DNA of 64,000 bases from Arachidicoccus sp. BS20 (lineage in GTDB: Bacteria; Bacteroidota; Bacteroidia; Chitinophagales; Chitinophagaceae), in contig NZ_CP015971.1 of NCBI RefSeq assembly GCF_001659705.1, positions 1,178,001-1,242,000 on the forward strand, read 5' to 3'. Of this stretch, positions 9,566-19,223 are shown piece after piece. Positions within the stretch are counted from its first letter, which is position 1. Every line of letters starts with the position of its first letter. The translations under genes and the position numbers were made by a program. A model generated the notes under the pieces. That model was not told the origin of the DNA. It searched no databases and was given only the letters and a program-made list of their open reading frames with translations.

Positions 9566-10693
9566 CTACTCCACTAAAGATTTCACTTTATCATTCAACT
9601 GATTCGGCTTTAAATTTTTTGCCACAATAACACCGTCTGCATTCACAAGAATATTCTGCGGAGCGGAAACAATTCCATACAATCTCGCAACAGCATTGTT
9701 CCAAAAACGCAAATCTGTTACTTGTGGGAAAATGCTCAAACCATCTTCCTGTATGGCTTTCAACCAAATATCTTTTTCGCCCGGTTTATCAAGCGACACG
9801 TTGATAATAGTAAAATTATTATCTTTATATGTATTGTACAATTTTACCAAATCTGCATCTAGTGCACGGCAAGGTCCGCACCAGCTTGCCCAAAAATTAA
9901 TCAGCACCGTTTTTCCTTTGAATGATGAAAGTGTTACAGAATTTCCGTTCATATCAGTTTGTGTAAAATCAGGCGCAGGTTTTCCCGCGCTTGCGCGCAG
10001 CACACGACTAATCAAATCTTTCATACGCATTCCATCGTGCGACCGCTTCATTGATTCGGGCAACAAATTAAACAGTTGCAAAGTTTCCTGCGGCTTCGGC
10101 ATTGTTGGTCCTGCATATTGCTGCAAAGCAAAAAATGCCAACGGCGAATTTGGATTTTGTTGAATATATTTGGCGTACACGGCTTCATTTAATTGCGCAT
10201 TTACTTCGTCTAATTGCAGTTGTGCCTGCTCAAGTTCCTGCGTATTTTTTTCCTTTCTGTATTGAGCAATTTCTTTTGACAAAGCAATCACTTTAGGCTG
10301 AAAAGGTTTTGCCGCAGTTTGTAATTTTTGAAACTCAACATTTACCTGCGAGCCGGTAATGGTTGCATTGGAGAAAGAATCTACGCTATTGATTGTAATA
10401 TCTGAAGGCTCTGCAAAAAGCGTTATTACGTCTCGCTGCAAAGAAGCTCTATCATTATTATATGCGGCTTTCAGTTCAACACGCGTGGGTTGCGTAATGT
10501 AGCCTGTGAATTTATATTTGTTGCCACGCACATTTGCGCTATCCAAAACATTTTGTCCGTTAGCAGCATAAGAAATATATACTTTATCTACAGACGGGTT
10601 TACGCCTTTTACCGAACCGGAAATCTGAAACGGCGCCTGCGCCCATATTGTTACCGGAATACCACACAGCAAGACCAAACTTAACTTTTTCAT
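9566..10693 (-). CDS. DUF4369/TlpA-like thiol-disulfide oxidoreductase
   Basis: The 375-residue exported protein (signal peptide MKKLSLVLLCGIPVTIWAQA) has an N-terminal DUF4369 beta domain at about 22-120, a helical linker rich in Gln and Glu, and a C-terminal thioredoxin fold of the TlpA/ResA type. The active site is WCGPC (Cys272, Cys275). It probably reduces or exchanges disulfides in the periplasm; the DUF4369 part may bind the partner. It is monocistronic and convergent with mqnE. The 10th residue of the leader is Cys, but the lipobox is weak, so I read it as Sec-secreted rather than a lipoprotein. A second member of the family lies at 22335. Confidence 0.9.
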   Translation of the reverse strand: MKKLSLVLLCGIPVTIWAQAPFQISGSVKGVNPSVDKVYISYAANGQNVLDSANVRGNKYKFTGYITQPTRVELKAAYNNDRASLQRDVITLFAEPSDITINSVDSFSNATITGSQVNVEFQKLQTAAKPFQPKVIALSKEIAQYRKEKNTQELEQAQLQLDEVNAQLNEAVYAKYIQQNPNSPLAFFALQQYAGPTMPKPQETLQLFNLLPESMKRSHDGMRMKDLISRVLRASAGKPAPDFTQTDMNGNSVTLSSFKGKTVLINFWASWCGPCRALDADLVKLYNTYKDNNFTIINVSLDKPGEKDIWLKAIQEDGLSIFPQVTDLRFWNNAVARLYGIVSAPQNILVNADGVIVAKNLKPNQLNDKVKSLVE

Positions 10694-10877
10694 TATTAAA
10701 AATTTATCAATTGTTATTCTTTATTAAACTATCAAAACCCAACAAAGTTTACACAAGATTATTTAAAATATCCTAATAAAAATTAAAAAATTAGTTGTAG
10801 GTAAATTGCATCTTCAAATTTTCTTTTGGAACATACTGACAAATATTCGTAAATTTATGCAACAAAAATCATAAGCC

Positions 10878-11276
10878 ATGATTAACATTCACGAACTGAA
10901 ACACAACAATTATGTAGTTGCCGACTACGAAGGTCAGAAAAGAAAAGGGACTGTATCGGGCATTGCACCGGAAGATAAACAAGTGTGCGTAACCACTGAT
11001 GAGGGTAACCAGGATTTTTGGTATGATGTCGAAAATGTTTACCCGATTCCTTTGACCGATGCCGAAATGGGGCATCTCGGCTTCACAAAAGAAGACCTTG
11101 AAGATGATGCTGTAAAGTACAAGAAAGACGCATTTCGCTTAGTCATTCCACAGCGCGATGATTTTTCTTCTGTGGAAATGTGGTATCGCGAAGATATCAG
11201 ACGTTTCCCGAATGTGCATTATGTACACCAGTTACAAAACCAGTATCACGATATGACTAAAATATTTTTGGAATAA
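10878..11276 (+). CDS. Conserved Bacteroidota protein of unknown function
   Basis: A 132-residue soluble protein without signal peptide or membrane segment. The first about 55 residues read like a small beta-barrel (NNYVVADYEGQKRKGTVSG), resembling proteins that present one SH3-like domain. The C-terminal half is acidic and aromatic (VEMWYREDIRRFPNVHYVHQLQNQYH). I do not recognise a named family and offer no function. It has an upstream promoter-like pair (TTTG, about 21 bases, TAAATTTA) and is followed by a strong terminator hairpin at 11310-11335, so it is a stand-alone transcription unit. Confidence 0.75.
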   Translation: MINIHELKHNNYVVADYEGQKRKGTVSGIAPEDKQVCVTTDEGNQDFWYDVENVYPIPLTDAEMGHLGFTKEDLEDDAVKYKKDAFRLVIPQRDDFSSVEMWYREDIRRFPNVHYVHQLQNQYHDMTKIFLE

Positions 11277-11309
11277 TTAAAACAGTCAACTTTGATACAG
11301 TTGCTTGCT

Positions 11310-11335
11310 CAGCCGCAGCCTTTCTGCTGCGGCTG
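11310..11335 (+). terminator. Intrinsic terminator after the 10878 gene
   Basis: A perfect 10-bp stem, CAGCCGCAGC and GCTGCGGCTG, with a 6-base loop, lies 33 bases after the stop codon. The downstream tract (tctcgttta) is only modestly T-rich. It sits inside the longest possible upstream extension of the ABC ATPase frame and argues against that extension. Confidence 0.7.
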
Positions 11336-11415
11336 TCTCGTTTATCTGCCGTTCATCAAATAAATTTTTTCTTGTACATAAACTTCCCCAACTTTACTTA
11401 GCAAAACTTAACAGC

Positions 11416-12306
11416 ATGACAGCATTATCTGTTCATCAAATATCAAAAAATTACGGAGCGATTGCAGCATTGAAAAATGTTTCATTCGATGTGCCGCAAG
11501 GCAGTATTTTCGGTATTCTTGGACCCAACGGAAGCGGTAAAACCACTTTATTAGGCATTGTAACAAATGTGTTGAAAGCCAACGCAGGCACTTGTTCCTT
11601 ATTCGGAGAGCCTATCACTTCCAAACTGCGCAGGCAAACAGGCACATTACTTGAAACGCCTAACTTCTATCATTATTTATCGGCAAGAAAAAATCTGGAA
11701 ATTACTGCACAAATTAAAGGTTACGATTTTTCAACAATTGATGATGTACTGAAGCGAGTCGATTTGTATGAAAGAAAAGACAGCAAGTTCAGTACATTTT
11801 CTCTCGGCATGAAACAGCGCCTTGCAATTGCGGCAGCTTTGCTGGGAAGTCCGTCTATATTGATTTTAGACGAACCGACAAATGGTCTTGACCCGAACGG
11901 AATTGCAGATATCCGCAGTCTTATAAAGAGTCTGGCAAACGAAGGAAAAACGGTTGTAATGGCAAGTCATTTGCTGGACGAAGTGGAAAAAGTATGCACG
12001 CATGTAGCCATTTTAAAGAAAGGAACTTTACTTGCCGATGGTAACGTAAACTCTGTTTTGAAAAGCAATGATATTATTGAATTATCTGCACCCGACTTTA
12101 CAAAACTGAAAGAAGTCTTGAGTAACTTTACAGGCTACACTTCGATGGAAGAACAAAGAGATTTATTGCTGCTGCATCATGAACCGGACGCAATTTCTTT
12201 GGAGGCGCTAAACAAATATTGCTTTGAACACGGCGTTACACTTACACATTTAAGCGTTCATAAAAAATCGTTGGAAACAAAATTCCTTGAAATTACAAAT
12301 CAATAA
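11416..12306 (+). CDS. ABC transporter ATP-binding subunit
   Basis: The 296-residue ATPase contains Walker A GPNGSGKTT, the Q-loop region, the signature LGMKQR (a degenerate LSGGQ), Walker B ILILDEPTNGLDPNG and the H-loop SHLLDE. This arrangement is that of the CcmA/DrrA-type exporters. Its C-terminal about 80 residues form the extra domain common in these proteins. I chose ATG 11416 (MTALSVHQISKNYG) because the longer frame back to 11305 crosses a terminator and encodes a segment unlike any ABC protein. The gene is separated by two bases from the permease gene, so the two form an operon and probably a complex. The substrate is unknown. Confidence 0.93.
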   Translation: MTALSVHQISKNYGAIAALKNVSFDVPQGSIFGILGPNGSGKTTLLGIVTNVLKANAGTCSLFGEPITSKLRRQTGTLLETPNFYHYLSARKNLEITAQIKGYDFSTIDDVLKRVDLYERKDSKFSTFSLGMKQRLAIAAALLGSPSILILDEPTNGLDPNGIADIRSLIKSLANEGKTVVMASHLLDEVEKVCTHVAILKKGTLLADGNVNSVLKSNDIIELSAPDFTKLKEVLSNFTGYTSMEEQRDLLLLHHEPDAISLEALNKYCFEHGVTLTHLSVHKKSLETKFLEITNQ

Positions 12307-12308
12307 AA

Positions 12309-13094
12309 ATGTATAAAAACTTAATGATAGAATGGCTGAAAGTCCGCAATTACCGCACCTTTTGGGTATTGTTGATTTTATTTGTCGTATGTATGATTGG
12401 TGTAAATTATGTTGTTTACCACTTAAAAAAAGAAGTTGGCACTCAAGCCGTATCTATGTTTATCGGTAATCCGTTTGAGTTTCCAGATGTGTGGCAAACG
12501 GTTACATACATCAGCAGCTTTTTACTGTTTCTTCCGGGATTAATTGTATTGATTTTGATTACCAACGAATACAATTTCAAAACGCACCGGCAAAACATTA
12601 TTGATGGTATCAGTCGCTTCGACTTCGCATTAACTAAAATATTAGTTGTATTAAAACTTTCTGTATTTGCAACAATAATAGCTGCGCTAATTGCAGTATT
12701 TATAGGCATTTCGGGCAATACATCTTTTTCATTTGACCATGCAGGCTATTTGTGGTATTTCTTTTTACAGGCGCTAACTTATTCGCTTGCGGGATTGGTG
12801 TTCGGTTTTTTATTCAAGCGTTCCGGATTAGCGATTGCGCTTTATTTTATTTATTTATTCTTTCTGAAAAATATTTTGACCTTCTTCATCAATCATTATT
12901 TTTCAAGCATAGGCGATTATTTCCCCATAAAGAGTTCAGATAATTTAATACAGAATCCGCTTATCCAAAAATTTTCCAAAGAGATTCACTTTCTCACACC
13001 GCCGAATGTGCCTTTACTAATTATATTTACGGTTGTGTATCTCATTGCATTTTATTTCATTATTGTAAAAAAATTTACGACGGAAGACTTATAA
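12309..13094 (+). CDS. ABC-2-type transporter permease
   Basis: A 261-residue integral membrane protein with six predicted hydrophobic helices (about 20-40, 65-85, 115-140, 150-170, 178-195 and 235-255), the layout of ABC-2 permeases. It is translated two bases after the ATPase stop. The N-terminal ELKVRNYRTFW-like amphipathic segment is typical of these subunits. It presumably forms a homodimer with two copies of the ATPase to export or move an unidentified hydrophobic compound, or to act in gliding or envelope assembly as related Bacteroidota exporters do. The substrate cannot be inferred from context. Confidence 0.88.
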   Translation: MYKNLMIEWLKVRNYRTFWVLLILFVVCMIGVNYVVYHLKKEVGTQAVSMFIGNPFEFPDVWQTVTYISSFLLFLPGLIVLILITNEYNFKTHRQNIIDGISRFDFALTKILVVLKLSVFATIIAALIAVFIGISGNTSFSFDHAGYLWYFFLQALTYSLAGLVFGFLFKRSGLAIALYFIYLFFLKNILTFFINHYFSSIGDYFPIKSSDNLIQNPLIQKFSKEIHFLTPPNVPLLIIFTVVYLIAFYFIIVKKFTTEDL

Positions 13095-13138
13095 AGAATG
13101 ATGGGATATACACATAAAATTTTTATCGGTAGTTAAAC

Positions 13139-14221
13139 TCATCTGTCATTCAGCTTAACAAGTGAAATATTCAATTGTTTGATTATTGTAACTATTTCAA
13201 TGTTTATTTGTTGCACACGTTGAGTAAAATCAGCGTATGTCATATTCATCAATCCAAAATACTCTACAAAAATTTTATGAGAATTAATTCCTGTATCTTT
13301 AAAATAAACTGCGGGATTGACAATACTTTCATTGCTCATATTCTGTAATAACTTTTTAATATGATTAACCAATTCCTGAATAGTTTCGGGCGTTGTATCT
13401 AAATCCAGTTCCAATGTCTGCACTGTGTGCCGGTATGTTTGATTACTTTTATTCTCCAATGTTCCGCCAATCACGCTGCTGTTAGACATATTAACCAAAG
13501 TTTTCGCATCGGTACGCAATAACGTGCTTCTCAAACCGATTTTCTCCACCGTGCCGCTTACTCCATTGACATTAATAGTATCGCCCACAAAAAACGGTTT
13601 GTCTAAAAATATAACAAAAGAACAGATGATGTTTTCCACGCTTTCTTTTGCAGCCAACGCAAGCGCCGCAGTAACCAAACCTAAACTTGTAACAAAGGAA
13701 CTAAGCGAATAGTTAAATGACACTTTCAGCACAAATAAAATACAAAACACAATCAGCACGGCACGCACCAAATCTGCCAGTAAAGAAATCATTTGCAATA
13801 TAGGGCGGTCATTCTTTTTGGCAGCGCTTTCTTTTAAAACAAATGCGATAAACATAGCAATACCTATCACTAATTGAAAAAAGCAAACCGTGAGCCAGCC
13901 CATGCTTATTGCATCCAGCACTTTGCTGAATTTCGTTTTAAAAAAGTCAAATTCCATCTGATGCGGAAAACTTAGTTTTTCTAAAGAAAAAACTACCACC
14001 GACCAAAAAATATAATGGCTCAAAGGCTTTACGATGTTCTTTTTAAAGACATCTGAATAATCGGTGTGCTTGACTTTCGTAAATAATTTTACAAACAATG
14101 TAGCCAAGCCTTTGGAAATAAATCTGCTGAAAATCAACGCCAGCAAAATAGCTCCGGCACAAATGAACCACGCTTTAATTGTATTGTCTAAAAACACTGT
14201 ATGAAAGAAACTGTTTGTCAT
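13139..14221 (-). CDS. MscS-family mechanosensitive channel
   Basis: A 360-residue membrane protein with about four transmembrane helices before the conserved pore helix (SLGLVTAALALAAKESVENI), then the MscS beta domain (FVGDTINVNGVSGTVEKIGLRSTLLRTDAKTL, quoted here only as a region at about 218-250) and a C-terminal alpha/beta domain. It should open under membrane tension to release osmolytes. It is the last gene of a minus-strand operon with the propeller protein (5-base gap) and lpxH, all envelope-related. Confidence 0.9.
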   Translation of the reverse strand: MTNSFFHTVFLDNTIKAWFICAGAILLALIFSRFISKGLATLFVKLFTKVKHTDYSDVFKKNIVKPLSHYIFWSVVVFSLEKLSFPHQMEFDFFKTKFSKVLDAISMGWLTVCFFQLVIGIAMFIAFVLKESAAKKNDRPILQMISLLADLVRAVLIVFCILFVLKVSFNYSLSSFVTSLGLVTAALALAAKESVENIICSFVIFLDKPFFVGDTINVNGVSGTVEKIGLRSTLLRTDAKTLVNMSNSSVIGGTLENKSNQTYRHTVQTLELDLDTTPETIQELVNHIKKLLQNMSNESIVNPAVYFKDTGINSHKIFVEYFGLMNMTYADFTQRVQQINIEIVTIIKQLNISLVKLNDR

Positions 14222-14226
14222 AAATT

Positions 14227-15060
14227 TTACTGTTTTATATCATACACATCTATCCCGTCATTATTTAAAATATACAATTTTCCTCCACCGAAAAACAGTT
14301 GCCTTACTTGCTGAAAGTCAATATTCATCGATGTTTTGAAAGATTGTGCAATCAGTTTTTTGGGGTTGCATATCCACAATGTATCGCCTGTTCTGCCAAA
14401 TAAAATATTGTTCATCACAGATACATTTTCCCAATTTTTATACTCCAATTTTTGTTTGAACGCACCGTAATAGTCAAACAACAGCCAGCCTTGATTTTTA
14501 TCGTACAAATACAAAACACCGTTATTATCAATAATTTTATCGGGATTTGGCGCATTGCCAAAAACGGTTCTCAAATCGGTCGAAGTAAAGGTAACATCGC
14601 CTTGCGCATTGAGTTTTTTTATTTGTGCATTCAGTTCATCATATGTCCAGATTTGTCCGTCGTAACTGCTTGCTACTACGTGCGATTGCGCAATGCCGCT
14701 TTGCCGCAAATCAATTGTATTCACAACATTCAAAAATCTGTCAAGCATTAATACGGTCGAAAAGTCTTTGTAATAAACCAATAGCTTCAGTGCATTGGAA
14801 ACATTCATGGAAGAGACATTTCCATACTGTGTTACATTATCAAAAATCTGTAATGAATCGCCTTTGTTGCTGAGTTTCTTTATCTGTATATTATCATCTT
14901 TCAACACATAAATATTTTCCTGATTATCTACATAAAATTTAGAGAAGTACCCTTCGATTTTTTTTTCAAATTCAATGTTCAGCACATTGCCTTCCTGCGC
15001 CTTCGGAAACAATGAGCAAACGCTGAAACACAAGCACAGCAATAGTTTTAGCTTTCCCAT
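14227..15060 (-). CDS. Secreted beta-propeller-like protein of unknown function
   Basis: The 277-residue product has a signal peptide (MGKLKLLLCLCFSVCSLFPKAQ). The remainder is built of short strands with repeated patterns such as NIYVLKDDNIQIKKL, GQIWTYDELNAQIKKL and GVLYLYDKNQGWLLF, suggesting four to five blades of a beta-propeller. No catalytic motif is visible. Its start overlaps the end of lpxH by 13 bases and it ends 5 bases before mscS, so all three are co-transcribed. A periplasmic binding or scaffold role is possible but not shown. Confidence 0.75.
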   Translation of the reverse strand: MGKLKLLLCLCFSVCSLFPKAQEGNVLNIEFEKKIEGYFSKFYVDNQENIYVLKDDNIQIKKLSNKGDSLQIFDNVTQYGNVSSMNVSNALKLLVYYKDFSTVLMLDRFLNVVNTIDLRQSGIAQSHVVASSYDGQIWTYDELNAQIKKLNAQGDVTFTSTDLRTVFGNAPNPDKIIDNNGVLYLYDKNQGWLLFDYYGAFKQKLEYKNWENVSVMNNILFGRTGDTLWICNPKKLIAQSFKTSMNIDFQQVRQLFFGGGKLYILNNDGIDVYDIKQ

Positions 15061-15809
15061 TTTTTCAGTTTTATGTCATTGCCGTCAAATTCGGCATAAG
15101 TAAAATTGGTAATCCAGTCGCCGAGATTGATGTAGCGGCTTTCTTCGTTCAACTTCAAATCAACCGGATAATGCCGATGTCCGAAAATAAAATAATCAAT
15201 GTTTTCTTTTTGCAGAATTTCCCTGCAATAAATCACGAGCCATTCCTTGTCTTCGCCCAGCCATTCTGCATTTGCATCGCCTGTTTTTTCACGGCTTTTA
15301 CGACTGAAATAATTTGCCAAACCAATTCCCCAAGTTGGATGCAACTGACCAAACAACCAATTGCAAAATTTGTTGCGAAATATCTTTTTAAGAAATTTAT
15401 AGCCTTTATCGCCCGGACCTAAACCATCGCCATGACCAATTAAAAGTTTCTTTCCGTTGTATTCAAAATGTTGCGGTTCGGAATATGTTTTTATGTTCAG
15501 TTCTTTTTCAAAATAACCGTTCATCCACATATCGTGATTGCCAATGAAGAAATGAATCTTAACCCCCGAATCGCTGATTTCGCCAAACTTTCCGAGCAAT
15601 CGCACAAAATATTTCGGTACTACTTTTTTGTATTCGTACCAAAAATCAAACATATCGCCCATGAGAAAGATTTCGCTCGCTTCGTCTTTTATACTGTTTA
15701 AAAAAGCAATAATTTTTTTCTCACGCAGCAAACTTTTTTCATAGTCCGGCGCACCGAGATGGAAGTCGGATAAGAAATATATTTTTTTATTAACGGGAAT
15801 TTGAGGCAT
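15048..15809 (-). CDS. lpxH: UDP-2,3-diacylglucosamine diphosphatase
   Basis: LpxH hydrolyses UDP-2,3-diacylglucosamine to lipid X in lipid A synthesis. The 253-residue protein has the calcineurin-like phosphoesterase metal motifs in order: SDFHLGAP (about 14-21), GDMFDFW, GNHDMW, HGDGLGPGD and GHRHYP, which provide the two-manganese site. The insertion domain seen in LpxH-type enzymes is present around residues 130-180. It leads the operon with the propeller protein and the MscS channel. The alternative, the LpxH2 paralogue common in Bacteroidota, cannot be excluded. Confidence 0.88.
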   Translation of the reverse strand: MPQIPVNKKIYFLSDFHLGAPDYEKSLLREKKIIAFLNSIKDEASEIFLMGDMFDFWYEYKKVVPKYFVRLLGKFGEISDSGVKIHFFIGNHDMWMNGYFEKELNIKTYSEPQHFEYNGKKLLIGHGDGLGPGDKGYKFLKKIFRNKFCNWLFGQLHPTWGIGLANYFSRKSREKTGDANAEWLGEDKEWLVIYCREILQKENIDYFIFGHRHYPVDLKLNEESRYINLGDWITNFTYAEFDGNDIKLKKWES

Positions 15810-15954
15810 ATTTTTATGACACGAATTTTATCGAATTACACGAATTATGGATTAGGATAATTATGATTTAAGTAGGTTTCTATATAGAATAAATTTGCCA
15901 AAACGTACGATAAAATGAATTCGTGTAATCAAACAAATACTTAAATCTTTCAAA

Positions 15955-16590
15955 TCAAGGTTCTTCCACCACAAAGCAAAACACTTCTTTCGGACCGTGA
16001 ACGCCTACAACCAACGTTTTTTCGATATCTGCCGTGCGGCTTGGACCTGTCGCCAGCGTGATTAATGATGGCAATTTTTCTTTTGATTGTTGCATAAAAT
16101 CAAAGCCTTCGTAAATATCATACACAAGCTGATTGGTAAACGCAATGCAAATATGAACCGGTGCATATACACTCGTGGTTCGTCCGCTTGTTTGCGCACT
16201 ACTCATCAAAATACTGCCCGTACGTGCAATCAACTTTTCGCAATTCGTAACGGCAACTTCGCATTCCATAAAGTTGCTGAACTCCAATCCGTGAAAATCA
16301 TTTTTCTGTAAAAAATCAATTATTGAAGGTTCCCTGCTGAATATTTTTTTCCAGCCTTTCGCTTGCTGCAAAGCATTTAGTTGTTCAACCAATTCTTTCG
16401 GTGTTGAACAATAAATAAACTGCCCGCCTACTTTGGAAAAACTTTCTGCAAAAGTTACAGTCAGTTCATCTTTTACAGAGTTTACAACTTCTTCTCTGTG
16501 CACGCTCTGCACTTCGGGAAAAGGCATTGGTGTAGAATGTTCTAATGCTTTTCTTATCTTATTCAGTATTTGTTCCTTGGACGATTGCAT
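15955..16590 (-). CDS. LUD-domain protein (LutC/YkgG type)
   Basis: A 211-residue LUD-domain protein. In bacilli LutC works with LutA and LutB in lactate oxidation, but no lutA or lutB is present here. Segments consistent with the family are ARTGSILMSSAQTSGR (about 120-135) and ITLATGPSRTADIEKTLVVG near the C-terminus. Between it and lpxH lie 145 bases containing diverged copies of the acacgaatt repeat. The protein is cytoplasmic by sequence. The function is inferred at family level only. Confidence 0.85.
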   Translation of the reverse strand: MQSSKEQILNKIRKALEHSTPMPFPEVQSVHREEVVNSVKDELTVTFAESFSKVGGQFIYCSTPKELVEQLNALQQAKGWKKIFSREPSIIDFLQKNDFHGLEFSNFMECEVAVTNCEKLIARTGSILMSSAQTSGRTTSVYAPVHICIAFTNQLVYDIYEGFDFMQQSKEKLPSLITLATGPSRTADIEKTLVVGVHGPKEVFCFVVEEP

Positions 16591-16634
16591 AATTCAAATT
16601 AAAGAGTAAAAATAATGAATGCTTCGCAAAAATA

Positions 16635-16657
16635 AAGCCCGCCTTGAAAGCGGGCTT
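16635..16657 (-). terminator. ftsH: Intrinsic terminator of ftsH
   Basis: On the minus strand an 8-bp GC-rich stem (AAGCCCGC/GCGGGCTT, 7-base loop) is followed by TTTATTTTTG. It lies 28 bases after the ftsH stop and before the LUD-domain gene, so it ends the rsfS-ftsH unit. Confidence 0.85.
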
Positions 16658-16684
16658 CAATTAAAATCTTATTTCTTTTGTTTA

Positions 16685-18751
16685 TCAGTCGTTACCTTCA
16701 TTGCTGTTGCTTGCCGGCACTTGATTTAGCGTACTGCTGTCATAGGGCGGCACGCCTTCGCTCACGCCCGGCGTAACGGTTTCATCATCGTTGAAAGGGC
16801 GTTTGCCTATCAAAGCCTCAACATCGGATTTAAAAATCACTTCTCTTTCCAATAATGCTTTGGCAAGTATTTCTACTTCTTTTTTCTTTTCGGTAAGCAA
16901 ATTCAACGTTCTTTGGTAAGCAACATCAATCAGCTTGCGCGCTTCTTCGTCAATCAATTTACCTGTTTCTTCACTGAAAGGTTTGGTAAACTGATTGTCC
17001 TGATGCGGGTCGTAATAACTGATATTTCCGACTTTATCATTCATACCATAAACGGTAATCATGGAATAAATCGTGCGTGTAACCTGTTGCAAATCGTTGG
17101 ATGCACCGGTGGAGATTTTCCCGAAGAAAATCTGCTCCGCAGCCCTTCCGCCCAAAGTCATACACACATCGTCCATCAATTGTTCTGTCGTATAGAGATA
17201 ATGTTCTTTCGGCGTATATTGCGCATAACCCAGTGCAGCGGAACCACGCGGCACAATAGTAACTTTCAGTAAAGGATAAGCATGCTCCAAAAACCAACCG
17301 CTGATGGCGTGCCCCGCTTCATGATAAGCAATTACTTCTTTTTCGTGCGGTGCAATAATTTTATTTTTTTTCTCCAATCCACCGATGACACGGTCAATCG
17401 CATCGTCAAAATCAATCATATCCACACCTTCCTTCCCTTTACGTGCAGCTATCAATGCAGCTTCGTTACAAATATTTGCAATATCTGCACCGGCAAACCC
17501 GGGTGTACGTTCTGCGAGCTTGTGAATATCCAGTGTTTGCGAAATTTTGATAGGTTTTAAATGCACGCGCAAAATATCTTCACGACCTTTCAAATCGGGC
17601 AGGTCAATAGAAATTTGCCTGTCGAAACGTCCCGGGCGCAACAACGCTGTATCTAATACATCGGGACGATTGGTTGCTGCAAGAATAATAATACCGCTAT
17701 CGCCGCCGAAGCCGTCCATTTCAACCAACAACTGGTTCAATGTATTTTCGCGTTCGTCGTTGCTCATCATGGCGTTTTTACCACGTGCACGACCGATCGC
17801 ATCTATTTCATCTATAAAGATTACACAAGGCGCTTTTTCTCTTGCCTGCTTAAACAAATCTCTCACACGGCTCGCTCCTACTCCGACAAACATTTCCACG
17901 AAGTCCGAACCGGACATACTGAAAAACGGCACTTGCGCTTCGCCGGCCATTGCTTTTGCCAGCAAAGTTTTACCTGTTCCCGGAGGACCTACCAGCAATG
18001 CACCCTTTGGAATTTTACCACCGAGATTGGTATATTTTTTCGGGTTTTTCAAAAAGTCCACAATCTCCATCACTTCCACTTTTGCTTCGTCCAATCCTGC
18101 AACATCTTTGAAAGTAATGTTCATTTTAGCACCTTTTTCAAATAACTGCGCCTTGGATTTTCCCACACTAAAAATTCCGCCGCCGCCGACACCGGCTCCG
18201 CCGCCCATTTTGCGCATCAGCATTATCCAGATAAGCGCCATACCAATTAAAGAAAGTATGGTAACAAACAAGTTGCTGTTCATCCAGTTGGAATCACTCA
18301 CGACAGGCGTATCCGGCGCTGTAATATCGGGATGTGCTTTCTCGAATGACTCCAATCTTTTTTGAAACTCATCCAAATTTACCACGCGAAACTGAAACAA
18401 TGGCGCATTGGCATAATTTCCGATATTTACCGGATTATCTTTCAAAGCTTCTTTGTAAAACGGCTTAAACAGACTGTCTTTATTTACATATACACGTACA
18501 GATGCCTGCGAATTGTCCACAAAATCAAGCTTGGTTACATCGCCCTGTACAAGCATATTATTAAAAAACTGTTGTTCTGAAACGGAAATCGTATCCGGCG
18601 TTGAATGCGCCCAATACGCCCACGCGAACAATGCCAATGCTGCCAATCCCCAAATCAAATAGATATTGGAGCCTTTCGGATTTTTCCGGTTATTTCCACC
18701 CATACCGCCGCCGAGATTGGGCATTTTTCTCTTATCGTTTTCCTGTGCCAT
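16685..18751 (-). CDS. ftsH: ATP-dependent zinc metalloprotease FtsH
   Basis: FtsH is a membrane-anchored hexameric AAA protease that degrades misfolded membrane proteins and short-lived regulators. The 688-residue protein has transmembrane helices at about 29-48 and 160-179 bracketing a periplasmic domain. The AAA module has Walker A GPPGTGKT (255-262), Walker B IFIDEID (311-317) and the arginine-finger region RPGRFDR. The peptidase zinc motif is HEAGH (477-481). A Gly-rich N-terminus precedes the first helix. A TATATTTG box at 18768-18775 (minus strand) may give it its own promoter in addition to read-through from rsfS. Confidence 0.98.
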   Translation of the reverse strand: MAQENDKRKMPNLGGGMGGNNRKNPKGSNIYLIWGLAALALFAWAYWAHSTPDTISVSEQQFFNNMLVQGDVTKLDFVDNSQASVRVYVNKDSLFKPFYKEALKDNPVNIGNYANAPLFQFRVVNLDEFQKRLESFEKAHPDITAPDTPVVSDSNWMNSNLFVTILSLIGMALIWIMLMRKMGGGAGVGGGGIFSVGKSKAQLFEKGAKMNITFKDVAGLDEAKVEVMEIVDFLKNPKKYTNLGGKIPKGALLVGPPGTGKTLLAKAMAGEAQVPFFSMSGSDFVEMFVGVGASRVRDLFKQAREKAPCVIFIDEIDAIGRARGKNAMMSNDERENTLNQLLVEMDGFGGDSGIIILAATNRPDVLDTALLRPGRFDRQISIDLPDLKGREDILRVHLKPIKISQTLDIHKLAERTPGFAGADIANICNEAALIAARKGKEGVDMIDFDDAIDRVIGGLEKKNKIIAPHEKEVIAYHEAGHAISGWFLEHAYPLLKVTIVPRGSAALGYAQYTPKEHYLYTTEQLMDDVCMTLGGRAAEQIFFGKISTGASNDLQQVTRTIYSMITVYGMNDKVGNISYYDPHQDNQFTKPFSEETGKLIDEEARKLIDVAYQRTLNLLTEKKKEVEILAKALLEREVIFKSDVEALIGKRPFNDDETVTPGVSEGVPPYDSSTLNQVPASNSNEGND

Positions 18752-18833
18752 AAATTGTAAAATGTTGCAAATATACTTGCTAATGTTAAGTTTTTAATGT
18801 TATACTCCGGTTGATACGTATTTTATCTGTTTT

Positions 18834-19223
18834 TTAATTTTCGAACCGTTGCTCAGGCGCGTCGTTCCACAAATCTTCGAGCTTGTAAAGTTTTCTGGTT
18901 TCCGGCAGCATCACATGAATTACCACATTTACATAATCGACTAAAACCCAGTGCAATTGCGTACGCCCTTCGCTGCGGTAAGGTGTTTCGCCCAACTCCA
19001 GCTTTACCTGTTCTTCAATATTATCGCTGATGGCTTTTACTTGCGTAGTGCTGTCCGCTTCGCATACAATGAAGAAATCTGCAACAGCTTCGGGTATATT
19101 CCTAAGGTCGAGAGAAATGATGTTCGCACCTTTTTTTTCCTGAATAGATTGAATGATTACTTTCAGTAGTTTAGAATTTTTGGTAAGTCTTTTTACCTTA
19201 TTTGCTGATGTCTTTGTTGCCAA
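18834..19223 (-). CDS. rsfS: Ribosomal silencing factor RsfS
   Basis: RsfS binds L14 on the large subunit and blocks subunit joining in starvation. The 129-residue product is of usual family length and contains the characteristic core: GANIISLDLRNIPEAVADFF, CEADSTTQVKAISDNI and the C-terminal WVLVDYVNVVIHVMLPETRKLY. It precedes ftsH on the same strand by 82 bases and is divergent from birA, an order seen in other Bacteroidota as far as I recall. The N-terminus is Lys/Thr-rich. Confidence 0.95.
   Translation of the reverse strand: MATKTSANKVKRLTKNSKLLKVIIQSIQEKKGANIISLDLRNIPEAVADFFIVCEADSTTQVKAISDNIEEQVKLELGETPYRSEGRTQLHWVLVDYVNVVIHVMLPETRKLYKLEDLWNDAPEQRFEN

Noticed and set aside
11305-11415. 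N-terminal extension of the ABC ATPase
   Set aside because: It crosses the terminator of the upstream gene and does not resemble an ABC domain start.
17547-18365. A 272-residue plus-strand frame
   Set aside because: It lies wholly antisense to ftsH and mirrors its codon pattern; no independent protein features.
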